NCBI GenBank assembly: GCA_001002135.1
Contig: LCLP01000003.1
Span: forward strand, 1 to 38,413
DNA: 38,413 bases
Direction of reading: 5' to 3'
Source of the DNA: Candidatus Pacebacteria bacterium GW2011_GWA1_46_10
GTDB taxonomy: Bacteria > Patescibacteriota > Microgenomatia > UBA1400 > PJMF01
Numbering within the stretch: the stretch's first letter is position 1; each line of letters begins with the position of its first letter. Of the stretch, positions 26,486 through 33,874 are shown piece by piece. The position numbers were made by a program, and so were the translations under genes. The notes below the pieces were generated by a model, which was not told the DNA's origin, did no database searches, and saw nothing but the letters and a program-made list of their open reading frames with translations.

Positions 26486-27205
26486 TTATTTTGCCGCTTT
26501 TTTACCCGCCGCGTAAGCACCAGTTAACTCCTTGAGCACCAAGGACACACTGTTGACTGCGTCATCGTTACCAGGAATAACAATGTTGACCGAACCGGGG
26601 TCGGTATCAGAATCAACCAGTGCTATAACTGGCACCTCAACCATCTCAGCTTCGGTCACAGTAATTTCTTCCCGTTTTGGATCGATCACCACTAAACAAT
26701 CTGGTTTACCTTTGAGACCCTTGACACCTTCAAAGAATCGCTCCAATCTACCGTGCTGTTTTTCTAGCTGCACCCGCTCAAACTTGGTGTAGCCATCGAA
26801 ACGCCCTGAGGCCAAACCTTCTTCAATGTCATTCATCTTGCGGATTGATTTGCTGATCTGGTCCCAATTGGTCAGCATGCCACCCATCCAGCGCTGGGCC
26901 ACAAAGAAAGCTTCCGCTTTCTGGGCCGCTTCTTTGAGTAAATCCCTGGCCTGTCGCTTAGTGCCAACAAAAATCACTTTTTTACCGGCTTGACCGAGGC
27001 TGTAGAGATAGTTGTAAGCAACTCTTAATTGCCGGGCGGTTTTGGCTAAATCAAAAATATGAACCCCATCTTTTTCCATGTGAATATACTCTTTCATCTT
27101 GGGGTGCCACTTGGCGCTGGCGTGGCCAAAATGCATGCCGGCCTCCAAGAGGTCTCGCAGATCATATTCCGGCGCTTTGTCAGGTAAATTTGAAATATCA
27201 ATCAT
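26486..27205 (-). CDS. rpsB: 30S ribosomal protein S2
   Basis: 239 aa, full length. S2 binds the 30S head-body junction and S1 or mRNA near the Shine-Dalgarno helix. Motifs are clear: LLEAGMHFGHASAKWHPKM, FVGTKRQARDLLKEAA, QRWMGGMLTNW and PVIALVDSDTDPGSVNIVIPGNDDA. The start has AAGGAC five bases upstream. The 5' leader holds a 7-bp hairpin (27221-27237). A TACAAT (27299-27304) could be the -10 of the rpsB-tsf operon. tsf follows after the heptamer repeat. Confidence 0.97.
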   Translation of the reverse strand: MIDISNLPDKAPEYDLRDLLEAGMHFGHASAKWHPKMKEYIHMEKDGVHIFDLAKTARQLRVAYNYLYSLGQAGKKVIFVGTKRQARDLLKEAAQKAEAFFVAQRWMGGMLTNWDQISKSIRKMNDIEEGLASGRFDGYTKFERVQLEKQHGRLERFFEGVKGLKGKPDCLVVIDPKREEITVTEAEMVEVPVIALVDSDTDPGSVNIVIPGNDDAVNSVSLVLKELTGAYAAGKKAAK

Positions 27206-27220
27206 TGTCTGTCCTTATTC

Positions 27221-27237
27221 GTCCCGCTTAGCGGGAC
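27221..27237 (-). promoter_or_regulatory. Hairpin in the rpsB leader
   Basis: GTCCCGC and GCGGGAC form a perfect 7-bp stem with a 3-nt loop, 4 bp upstream of the AAGGAC ribosome binding site. Leaders of rpsB are known control points in other bacteria; this structure is a candidate for such control or for mRNA protection. Confidence 0.5.
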
Positions 27238-27326
27238 TCGCTGCTCAACGTCAGATGCAGGACCAAAAACGCGAGAGCGAATACCTTGTAAGGGCAGCAT
27301 TGTATCACACACCGAGCAACCACTCA

Positions 27327-27593
27327 CTATTTTTTTAGAAAATAGTTGTAAGTGCTGGCAAAAAGATAGCCAACCAACCAAGTTCCGGCCGTCGCCGTAA
27401 TCAAACCTTGGATAAATGATCCCCACGTGACATTAAAAACTGAGATACGACTTAGATCAAGCCCGTGAAACCACGATTGGGCAACACTCATGGTTAGATC
27501 TGGCAAAAGGACGACAGCAGCGGCACAAACGACATAGATTACTGCCGTTGTCACTGCCAATGCCTTAGCTGTGGCATTCGGTTCATGTTTCAT
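27327..27593 (-). CDS. DUF5676-like two-helix membrane protein
   Basis: 88 aa. It has two hydrophobic helices, about 12-31 (AVTTAVIYVVCAAAVVLLP) and 57-78 (FIQGLITATAGTWLVGYLFA). The connecting loop holds the family-like phrase AQSWFHGLDLSRI. The pattern MKHEPNATAKALAVT...SWFHGLDL is what I associate with DUF5676 proteins, often near metal-transport genes; that link is from memory. The function is unknown. It is the last gene of the four-gene minus-strand operon headed by the heavy-metal-binding peptide, 2 bp after the upstream gene. Confidence 0.7.
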   Translation of the reverse strand: MKHEPNATAKALAVTTAVIYVVCAAAVVLLPDLTMSVAQSWFHGLDLSRISVFNVTWGSFIQGLITATAGTWLVGYLFASTYNYFLKK

Positions 27594-27595
27594 TT

Positions 27596-28108
27596 TTACT
27601 CACCCCCTTTCAAATCCCAGCGGAAAGTGCGTTCAACAATGCCGCCGATATTTTTTACTATGATAGAGAGACTATTAGGCCTTGGGGAAATAGCGTTAAA
27701 AAACAATTCTCCCTCACGATGATGACCTTCAGGTGGTGAACCTTCCCAAGCAATTGGTTGAAACGAATTATCCTGATCGTCGGCCATAGTGATCACTTTG
27801 GTCAGATCCTGATTCAATTCTTCAGAATGCGTATCTAAAGCGAGCTTAAACTTCCAAATGGTCGAGCTTACTGAAAGATCAGTGGGAGTAACCTCAATAG
27901 TCACGGGTCCTTCTTCACTGGTTTGGGGGGCTAATGCAGTTTGATTGGCCGGAGTTGTTTGAGAAGAAGAAACGCTAGCATCAGTATTCTCCTGTCGAGG
28001 CTGGAGGCGAAAGAAAACAACCAACCCTGCAATAACGATCAAAATGACGAAAATTAGATACTTTATTGAGTTTTGTTGAATTTTCGTAGCTGATACAGCA
28101 TATAGCAT
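27596..28108 (-). CDS. Membrane-anchored extracytoplasmic protein in the metal-related operon
   Basis: 170 aa. One N-terminal helix (IKYLIFVILIVIAGLVVFF), a Ser/Thr/Gln-rich linker (ASVSSSQTTPANQTA), then a beta-rich domain of about 100 residues. The domain contains the His-containing phrase WEGSPPEGHHREGELFF and VTPTDLS. No enzyme motif is recognised. HH plus neighbouring acidic residues could bind metal, which suits the operon, but this is inference. The called start overlaps the upstream gene by 46 bp and no Shine-Dalgarno is evident, so the exact N-terminus is unsure. Confidence 0.65.
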   Translation of the reverse strand: MLYAVSATKIQQNSIKYLIFVILIVIAGLVVFFRLQPRQENTDASVSSSQTTPANQTALAPQTSEEGPVTIEVTPTDLSVSSTIWKFKLALDTHSEELNQDLTKVITMADDQDNSFQPIAWEGSPPEGHHREGELFFNAISPRPNSLSIIVKNIGGIVERTFRWDLKGGE

Positions 28109-28527
28109 AGGCCAGCGAGATTAAATATCAGCCCGAGCCAAAAAAGTTGGATTTGGTATTGTCCAATGACTGTCACAATGCCAACCACACCGAGAATGGG
28201 CAAAAAATTAACCAGATAATGAGCGCAACAGGAAACCATAGCCGCGGTGGAGGTAGTCCCAGAAACAACCACTATTCTCCCTGAGATTGCTTGTTTTTCT
28301 TTCATGGCCGCTTTCAACTGGCTATAGAGTCCAACCTGAATACCAAAACCCACCGCTAGCGGTACCACAAAATACCAATACCTGGAAAATTGGTCGAGCA
28401 TAAAACTCCAGCCTGAAACGAGTGAAACAATGGTGACGTACACCAACAACAAAACAGCTGACGCTACTGCGCCCTTGGCCACTGAGGTCATAAAGTTATT
28501 CCAATTTGCCGAGAACCCCAACCACAA
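28063..28527 (-). CDS. Four-helix membrane protein with vicinal Cys motif
   Basis: 154 aa. Four membrane segments are visible, near 18-38, 49-67, 85-107 and 115-143. The third contains SGTTSTAAMVSCCAHYLVNFLPILG: a vicinal Cys pair followed by His within the membrane. Small mercury/copper transporters such as MerT and MerF use a similar membrane-embedded Cys pair, so a metal-handling role is plausible, though this is not a MerT homologue that I can demonstrate. It starts 6 bp after the heavy-metal-binding peptide gene and overlaps the next gene. Confidence 0.65.
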   Translation of the reverse strand: MWLGFSANWNNFMTSVAKGAVASAVLLLVYVTIVSLVSGWSFMLDQFSRYWYFVVPLAVGFGIQVGLYSQLKAAMKEKQAISGRIVVVSGTTSTAAMVSCCAHYLVNFLPILGVVGIVTVIGQYQIQLFWLGLIFNLAGLCYMLYQLRKFNKTQ

Positions 28528-28533
28528 TCTTTC

Positions 28534-28659
28534 TTATTCGTCTTCGCTTTTTTCTTCTTTCACCACCATCGCCATGCCGCATTGCGGACAATTGCCTGGC
28601 TGATCAGAGGTTTCTTCCGGGTGCATCGGGCAAGCATACATTGGTTGATCTCCTTCCAT
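28534..28659 (-). CDS. 41-aa heavy-metal-binding domain peptide (below the ORF-track cutoff)
   Basis: Not in the supplied track. Translation from ATG 28659 gives 41 residues containing YACPMHPE, then PGNCPQCGMAMV, ending in an acidic/lysine tail. The YxCPMHP...PGxCPxCGM pattern is the small heavy-metal-binding domain (HMBD) usually fused to the N-terminus of copper/silver P-type ATPases or to CusB-like proteins. C10, H13, C24 and C27 are candidate ligands. AAAGGAGG, 7 bp before the ATG, is an excellent ribosome binding site. It begins the operon that continues with the CC-motif membrane protein. A free-standing copy may act as a metal buffer or chaperone. Confidence 0.85.
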   Translation of the reverse strand: MEGDQPMYACPMHPEETSDQPGNCPQCGMAMVVKEEKSEDE

Positions 28660-28718
28660 AACGGCCTCCTTTCTTTTACCAATATACATGAAAACAGCTC
28701 ATTACTGTGTGGGACACG

Positions 28719-28778
28719 TTACTCACTGACTAATTCAACCGCATTCTCCATGAGACTCACTACAGTCATCGGACCAAC
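28719..28778 (-). pseudogene. Relic of the 3' end of a second folD gene
   Basis: On the minus strand, twenty codons read VGPMTVVSLMENAVELVSE and a stop, matching the C-terminus of the intact FolD (VGPMTVVSLMENAITLAMG). Over the best 38 bases I count seven differences, mainly at third codon positions, so the fragment came from a diverged folD rather than a recent copy. No homology is seen upstream of it. It sits immediately after the EamA gene, which in turn abuts the intact folD. Confidence 0.8.
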
Positions 28779-28799
28779 TCTGACACATATTGTTAATCG

Positions 28800-29705
28800 T
28801 TAGATTTTTAGTTTTTCAACCATTACTCCGGCCAAAATTATCAAAATTCCACCTAAGATTTGCACTGACGTCATCGTTTCTCCCAATAACGGTATAGCCA
28901 TCAAAGCCACAAATACTGGAGTAAATGAGAATACCATCGTCACAAAAGAGGCGGAAGCGTGTTTGTAGGCCGTAAATCTAAATTGTGTAAGAAATATATA
29001 CCCCACAGAAAGAAGTAAAATTAACCAAAAATTAACTGGTAATTGAAGGCTTGTAAAAGCAAGAGCAATCAACACATTTGGTAAAAACCCTAGGATTACA
29101 CTCCCAGCCGCACTCACATTTGAACTCATTCGGTTAGTTGCCATTTTCCCTAAAACGTTATTCCCCAAAGCAATCAGTGCTGCCTGGATTAGAGTGAAAG
29201 TGTCACCTAGAGTTAGCGCTAGTGTTTTACCACTTGTGGTTAACAAATATGCACCAACAAGCAAAACGACTGCCAAGAAAATCTTTTTGTTTGTAATTTT
29301 CTCTTTCAGGAAAATGGCGGCAAAAATGACGGTAAAAATAATCACCATTCTGATCAAGAAAGCGTAGTTGATAGCGGGGCTGTATTTGAGCGCTAAAATT
29401 TCAGTCAGCTTGACTCCAACTGCGCTTATCCCTGCCATCCACAACAAAATGGAGTAATCTTTTCTGGTCAGCTTTTTAATTTCATCTTTTGATTGAAAAG
29501 CCGTAAACAACCAATACGGAAGAGTAAGTAAGGCGGTCCAAAAAAGCACGTTATAAACGTTTTCACCACTCTGAAGAATAATTCTCAATATCACAATGGT
29601 AACTGCCCAGGTAAAAGCGCTTAAAAAAGTGAAGTAAAAACCCCTGCTGATCGTCATAAAAACTGGGCTTGATTGTAACACGCCAAGGATATTCTCAATA
29701 CGCAT
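28800..29705 (-). CDS. EamA/DMT-family transporter
   Basis: 301 aa from ATG 29705, which overlaps the folD stop as TGATG; the track start is a TTG one codon earlier. About ten membrane helices form two EamA repeats, each starting with a helix like FYFTFLSAFTWAVTIVILRIIL or FTLIQAALIALGNNVLGK and ending with LVGAYLLTTSGK or ILGGILIILAGVMVEKL. The family exports or imports small metabolites; substrate cannot be read from sequence. The gene looks more AT-rich than its neighbours by eye. A folD relic lies just beyond it, suggesting insertion next to folD. Confidence 0.85.
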   Translation of the reverse strand: MRIENILGVLQSSPVFMTISRGFYFTFLSAFTWAVTIVILRIILQSGENVYNVLFWTALLTLPYWLFTAFQSKDEIKKLTRKDYSILLWMAGISAVGVKLTEILALKYSPAINYAFLIRMVIIFTVIFAAIFLKEKITNKKIFLAVVLLVGAYLLTTSGKTLALTLGDTFTLIQAALIALGNNVLGKMATNRMSSNVSAAGSVILGFLPNVLIALAFTSLQLPVNFWLILLLSVGYIFLTQFRFTAYKHASASFVTMVFSFTPVFVALMAIPLLGETMTSVQILGGILIILAGVMVEKLKI

Positions 29706-30625
29706 CAACCCATAGCGAGGGTAATAGCATTTTCCATTAGGCTAACGACGGTCATTGGACCAACACCGCCGGGCACGGGAGTAATGACTGCGGCTTTAGT
29801 TGCTACACTCTCAAAATCAAGATCGCCTTTCGGCTCACCAACATCAATGGCAATTACCCCTTCTTTAACCATCTGACCGGTAACCAATTTGTTTCGGCCA
29901 GTGGCGCTGACTACAATGTCAGCATCCATTAAAAATTTTTTTTGTTCTATTCGGCTCTTTAGTTCCTGTGAACCAATCATTTCTGCAGTACATTCCTCTG
30001 ACTGAAGTAGGGCGTAGAGTGGTTGGCCTAGTAAATCAGACTTCCCTAAAATTACAGTTTTGAAATGCTTTTGGCGTAAATGATTAAAAAGCTGGGTGGC
30101 GTGGAACGCTTCTTTCAAGAGTTCAATCACCGCCTTACACGTCGCGGGTAAGACTTTGCCCTCTTTTTTCCAAGTGCCGTGCTGAACTGATTCTAAAGTT
30201 TTTGGATGGAGACCGTCGACGTCTTTACGCAGAGTGATCGCTGTTACCAACTGCCACCACCATTGTCGGTATTCAAAATCACCTTTTTCTTTAGTCAGTC
30301 CCCTAGTGGTCAGCCAGGTTTGGCGCCAGGGTTTTTGGACAATAATGCCTGTCACTTGGCCATCCTGATTGAGCTCATGAATCTTCTTAATGGCTAATTC
30401 AACCGGATCGTTGATTGAGAACGAATACACCTGGTAACCGATGCCTAAACTCTCGGCCATTTGACGTTTCAGTTCCGTATATAAAGTACTGCCGGCGTCT
30501 TCGACAAACAGCACGGCCGCCACCACTGGCGGCAAACCCTGGGCACGCAGCAAGAGTGCTTTTTGTTCGAGTCGTTTACGGCGTTGTTCGGCTAACTGAT
30601 GGCCATCGAGAATAATTGCTGACAC
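29705..30625 (-). CDS. folD: FolD: methylenetetrahydrofolate dehydrogenase/cyclohydrolase with insertion
   Basis: 306 aa. The bifunctional enzyme converts 5,10-methylene-THF to 10-formyl-THF using NADP. Catalytic-domain motifs are present: STLYTELKRQMAESLGI with the active-site Tyr and Lys, GIIVQKPW (usually VQLPLP) and KDVDGLHP. The Rossmann part has VILGKSDLLGQPLYALL and the C-terminal PVPGGVGPMTVVSLMEN. Between VQKPW and KDVDG the chain is about 15 residues longer than usual and Trp-rich (YRQWWWQLV). The GTG start lies 6 bp after a TACAAT box. With glyA upstream, this completes a C1-folate module. Confidence 0.93.
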   Translation of the reverse strand: MSAIILDGHQLAEQRRKRLEQKALLLRAQGLPPVVAAVLFVEDAGSTLYTELKRQMAESLGIGYQVYSFSINDPVELAIKKIHELNQDGQVTGIIVQKPWRQTWLTTRGLTKEKGDFEYRQWWWQLVTAITLRKDVDGLHPKTLESVQHGTWKKEGKVLPATCKAVIELLKEAFHATQLFNHLRQKHFKTVILGKSDLLGQPLYALLQSEECTAEMIGSQELKSRIEQKKFLMDADIVVSATGRNKLVTGQMVKEGVIAIDVGEPKGDLDFESVATKAAVITPVPGGVGPMTVVSLMENAITLAMG

Positions 30626-30631
30626 TCGAGT

Positions 30632-30654
30632 ATTGTAACACCTTTCTAGCCTGG
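30632..30654 (-). promoter_or_regulatory. folD promoter region with a CCAGGCTA word before the -10
   Basis: TACAAT (30637-30632, minus strand) lies 6 bp before the GTG of folD. The word CCAGGCTAG (30654-30646) lies exactly in the -35/-10 spacer. The same word, as CCAGGCTAA, occurs five times in the 1.4-kb gap at 21-22.4 kb. No good -35 box is visible, as for activator-dependent promoters. Confidence 0.45.
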
Positions 30655-30681
30655 AATTGACTGGTTATACCTTTAAAAACT

Positions 30682-30726
30682 GATATCGCAAATTTGCTAT
30701 AAAAAATATCGCAAAAATGCTATATC
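30682..30726. promoter_or_regulatory. Tandem pair of TATMGCA palindromes, candidate operators
   Basis: Two sites: TATCGCAAATTTGCTATA (core GCAAATTTGC, 30688-30697) and TATCGCAAAAATGCTATA (core 30711-30720). Their centres are 23 bp apart, about two helical turns. The perfect related palindrome at 21280-21303 has the same TATAGCA/TGCTATA ends. They lie in the 139-bp spacer between nfo and folD, upstream of folD. Confidence 0.55.
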
Positions 30727-30764
30727 TGAAAATGAGGACTCAGAAATCTGAAACTTGCATAATT

Positions 30765-31598
30765 CTATTGAACTATGTCTTTGATTCGCTGAACGTTTTC
30801 CGCGTCGGGACCACTACCATTAATCCCCGGAACCTCGGTAATAATCGGCAATTTGGCAATATGTTTATCATTGAGAAAGTGTTTTAAATCCGCCTTGGGG
30901 ATCTGTCCATCACCAATGTTTTCGTGGCGATCACGACCAGAGTTTAGGGGGTCACGGCTGTCGTTGACGTGAATACACCAGAGTTTATCGAAGATACCCA
31001 AGCGGCCTATTTCGCTCAGCGCCTTTTTCAGCGGATGCCCAGCGGCAAAACTATGACAGGTATCAAAGCACCAGCCAAGCCGCGGTGAGTTGACCGCTTT
31101 CAGCAACCACGCTACCTCCTCCAATCGCCCACCGACCTTGCCGTTATGCGCCGCGGCGTTTTCGATTAGTAAATGCGAGTCCTTCGGCGTGTCGAGCGAG
31201 AGTTCTTTTAGTCGAGAAACCAGCTCTTTTTTGACCACCTCGAATCCCCTGCCCTGATGACTGCCAAGATGAACGATGACCCCAGCGCCACCGATATGCG
31301 CGTCAAAATTGAGGTCGTGCTTGAGCGCATTCATGGACTTTTTGATCAGGTCTGGGTTATCAGAAGCAAGATTGACTAAGTAAAGAGCGTGCGTGAAAAT
31401 TGGTGTAACGTCGTATTTTTCCTGAGCCGCTTTCACCTGCTTGGCGTCAATCCGTTCGAGTGGAGTGCGAAACCACATCCGTGGACTACCGGAAAACACT
31501 TGCAGCGTATTCGCACCAATCTCATGGGCGCGCTCCACTGCTTTATCAACTCCACCAACCGTGGACAAATGAGCGCCGATTCGGCGAATGTCTGACAT
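30765..31598 (-). CDS. nfo: Endonuclease IV (AP endonuclease family 2)
   Basis: 277 aa TIM-barrel enzyme that cuts DNA at abasic sites in base excision repair. It opens with RIGAHLSTVGGVDKAVERA. The three-zinc ligands are visible in VIVHLGSHQG, LLIENAAA, FDTCHSFAAG, HVNDS and DRHENIGDGQI, with EVPG near the end. Length matches E. coli Nfo (285 aa). It starts 20 bp after the inositol-monophosphatase-family gene and is the last gene of the glyA transcript. Confidence 0.95.
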   Translation of the reverse strand: MSDIRRIGAHLSTVGGVDKAVERAHEIGANTLQVFSGSPRMWFRTPLERIDAKQVKAAQEKYDVTPIFTHALYLVNLASDNPDLIKKSMNALKHDLNFDAHIGGAGVIVHLGSHQGRGFEVVKKELVSRLKELSLDTPKDSHLLIENAAAHNGKVGGRLEEVAWLLKAVNSPRLGWCFDTCHSFAAGHPLKKALSEIGRLGIFDKLWCIHVNDSRDPLNSGRDRHENIGDGQIPKADLKHFLNDKHIAKLPIITEVPGINGSGPDAENVQRIKDIVQ

Positions 31599-31618
31599 AA
31601 AAATTTTATAAAGTTCGG

Positions 31619-32401
31619 CTACAGTTTCTTAAGTATGTCAAAAAGAATTGGCTGCAGCTCATTTCTACTCCAAAAAATAAAATCAGATTTGTCACTAACC
31701 TCATTGCCATTCCACTCAGAAACATGAAAACCAGCTTCTTTGGCAATCACTAAACCAGCGGCGTAATCCCAATAATCTCCAGTGTCTATTAGCGCATCGA
31801 ATTTTCCTTCCGTCATACCTTTAACCACATAAGCGGTGCTGCCCAGCATTCTTACAATTGGGGTTATCTCCAAAATTCCTTTAAAAACTCCTAATGTTCT
31901 TTTTCTCTGTCCAACCGTTTTGCCGAAATTGATGGCAATTGAAGAGCTTTTTATATCTACCCGAACATTGCTTATAGGTTTTCTTTCTCCAATGTACGCA
32001 CCCAGCCCTTTAACAGCCCAAACATAACTCATATCTATTGGATCAAATATTACTCCAACCACAGGCTCTTGATTTTTTAATACACCAATGGAAGTAACGA
32101 ACTGAGGCAAACCTCTGACAAAATTTTTGGTGCCGTCAATTGGGTCAATAACCCAAGTATATTCGCCTTTACCAGGATTTTTACCAGATTCTTCTCCCCA
32201 AATACTATGATCAGGATATAATTCTTTTATTGTTCTACTAATGACCTCTTCAGCTTGCTTATCAACTTTCGTCACATAATCCATAAGATCAGTGGGTTTT
32301 TTGTCGTAAACTTCATTATTCTGCAGATAGTTCTGACGAATAACTACGGCTGCTTTTTTAGCAGCTTCGATGGCAACTTTAACAAGCGCTGAATCAGACA
32401 T
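31619..32401 (-). CDS. Inositol-monophosphatase-family phosphatase
   Basis: 260 aa from ATG 32401, which has AAGGGAAAG before it; the track start is a GTG overlapping glyA. Lithium-sensitive phosphatase motifs are complete: GEESG with the metal-binding Glu, WVIDPIDGTKNF and the C-terminal GDYWDYAAGLVIAKEAG. Members act on inositol phosphates, fructose-1,6-bisphosphate, PAP or histidinol phosphate, and the substrate cannot be chosen here. The gene looks more AT-rich than glyA and nfo by eye. It follows glyA by 11 bp and precedes nfo by 20 bp. Confidence 0.92.
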   Translation of the reverse strand: MSDSALVKVAIEAAKKAAVVIRQNYLQNNEVYDKKPTDLMDYVTKVDKQAEEVISRTIKELYPDHSIWGEESGKNPGKGEYTWVIDPIDGTKNFVRGLPQFVTSIGVLKNQEPVVGVIFDPIDMSYVWAVKGLGAYIGERKPISNVRVDIKSSSIAINFGKTVGQRKRTLGVFKGILEITPIVRMLGSTAYVVKGMTEGKFDALIDTGDYWDYAAGLVIAKEAGFHVSEWNGNEVSDKSDFIFWSRNELQPILFDILKKL

Positions 32402-32412
32402 AAAACTTTCCC

Positions 32413-33732
32413 TTACTTCCACGTAAACAAAGGAAACTTGCTAGCCATTTTCTCCACCTCTTTTCTGATGGCGAGCAGTTGTTTATTTTTACTGGCTTTG
32501 GCGCGGAAATCGCGGATAAACTGCTGACGCAGTTTTTTATCCGCCGGCAATTGCTCGTCCTTCACAATTTCAACCACGCGGGCAATCCAGGCCGCGATCT
32601 GCCGCATCTCTTTCTCCTTCATGCCACGAGTGGTCACCATCGGTGTACCGAGCCTCACTCCAGAGGGATAAAACGGCGACATCGGCTCATGGGGAATGGT
32701 ATTGCGGTTGGCGTAGATCCCCGCCACGTCCATGGCGAAGGCGACTTGCAAGCCGAAACCCTGACCATAATTGGTGAGGTCAATGAGCATTAAGTGAGTT
32801 TCTGTTCCATCGCCTACCAACTTGAGACCCTGTTTTTGCAAGGCCGCTGCCAGCGCGTCCGCGTTCCGGCGAATCTGTTTGCCGTAGCGTTTAAAAGCCG
32901 GAGTCATCGCTTCAGCTGCCGCAATGGCAATCCCCGCCGTAGTGGCATTGTGCGGGCCACCTTGAAGCGCTGGAAAAACGGCTTTATCGATCTTGTCGGA
33001 TAATTCCGGATCACGTTTCAAACCAGCCGCCGTGACCAAAATCATCGCCCCCCGCGGGCCGCGGAAGGTTTTGTGAGTCGTTGACATGACCACGTCAACA
33101 TACGGCACAGGATTCGGATGCTCACCCGCGATCACTAAGCCGGTGACGTGGGAAATATCCGCCAACACATAGGCGCCTACTTCCTCAGCAATCTCACGAA
33201 ACTTTTTGAAATCCATCAAGAATGGATAGGCGGTGTTGCCAATGATCATCAGTTTAGGCTGGTGTTTAAGAGCCAGCTCGCGCACTTGATCAAAATCAAT
33301 TCTAGCTCGGTCATCCAGGCCATATTGGACTGACCTAAAATAGCGACCGGAAAACGTTACCTTAGGGTGACCATGAGTTAAGTGCCCCCCACTAGCCAGT
33401 GCTAAACCCATCATCGTATCGCCTAGCTCAAGCAAGGCAAACTGCACGGCGCTGTTGGCCGGCGAGCCGGAATAGGGTTGGACATTGGCATGTGGCACAC
33501 CAAACAATTTTTTGATTCGCTCTTTAGCTAAATTTTCAATCTCATCAATAATTTGATTACCCTCATAATACCGCCGACCAGGATACCCCTCCGCGTATTT
33601 GCTCGACAAACTACTTGATAAGACTGCCGAAACCTCAGGTGAAATGTGATTCTCAGACGGAATCAAGCCGATCATCTGCCGCTGACGCGCTTCTTCTTTT
33701 TTTACTAGCTCAAAAATAATATTTTTTTTCAT
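32413..33732 (-). CDS. glyA: Serine hydroxymethyltransferase
   Basis: 439 aa, start with AAGGAACC before ATG. The PLP enzyme converts serine and THF to glycine and methylene-THF, feeding folD. Motifs: GLIPSENHISPEV (usually SENF.S), SKYAEGYPGRRYYEGN, YSGSPANSAV, ADISHVTGL and the PLP lysine in STTHKTFRGPRG. VRLGTPMVTTRGM near the end is typical. The Phe-to-His change in SENH and QPYSGSPAN in place of QPHSGSQAN are mild departures; the fold appears complete. It heads the glyA, phosphatase, nfo transcript. The 142-bp spacer upstream shows no clear promoter. Confidence 0.96.
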   Translation of the reverse strand: MKKNIIFELVKKEEARQRQMIGLIPSENHISPEVSAVLSSSLSSKYAEGYPGRRYYEGNQIIDEIENLAKERIKKLFGVPHANVQPYSGSPANSAVQFALLELGDTMMGLALASGGHLTHGHPKVTFSGRYFRSVQYGLDDRARIDFDQVRELALKHQPKLMIIGNTAYPFLMDFKKFREIAEEVGAYVLADISHVTGLVIAGEHPNPVPYVDVVMSTTHKTFRGPRGAMILVTAAGLKRDPELSDKIDKAVFPALQGGPHNATTAGIAIAAAEAMTPAFKRYGKQIRRNADALAAALQKQGLKLVGDGTETHLMLIDLTNYGQGFGLQVAFAMDVAGIYANRNTIPHEPMSPFYPSGVRLGTPMVTTRGMKEKEMRQIAAWIARVVEIVKDEQLPADKKLRQQFIRDFRAKASKNKQLLAIRKEVEKMASKFPLFTWK

Positions 33733-33874
33733 GGTTCCTTATTGCATTTTACTGTAAAAATTACCAAACAGCTCAAGTACTTAAACCAAGACACAGTTAT
33801 TAAGGGAAATTAACAAGTGGAGAGGGTAGAGAAAAAAGTGAGACGAGATTTAATCATGACTAAGATTATAAAAC

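Noticed and set aside
28582-28803. 73-aa plus-strand ORF over the HMBD gene and folD relic
   Set aside because: It is the antisense shadow of two recognisable minus-strand coding sequences.
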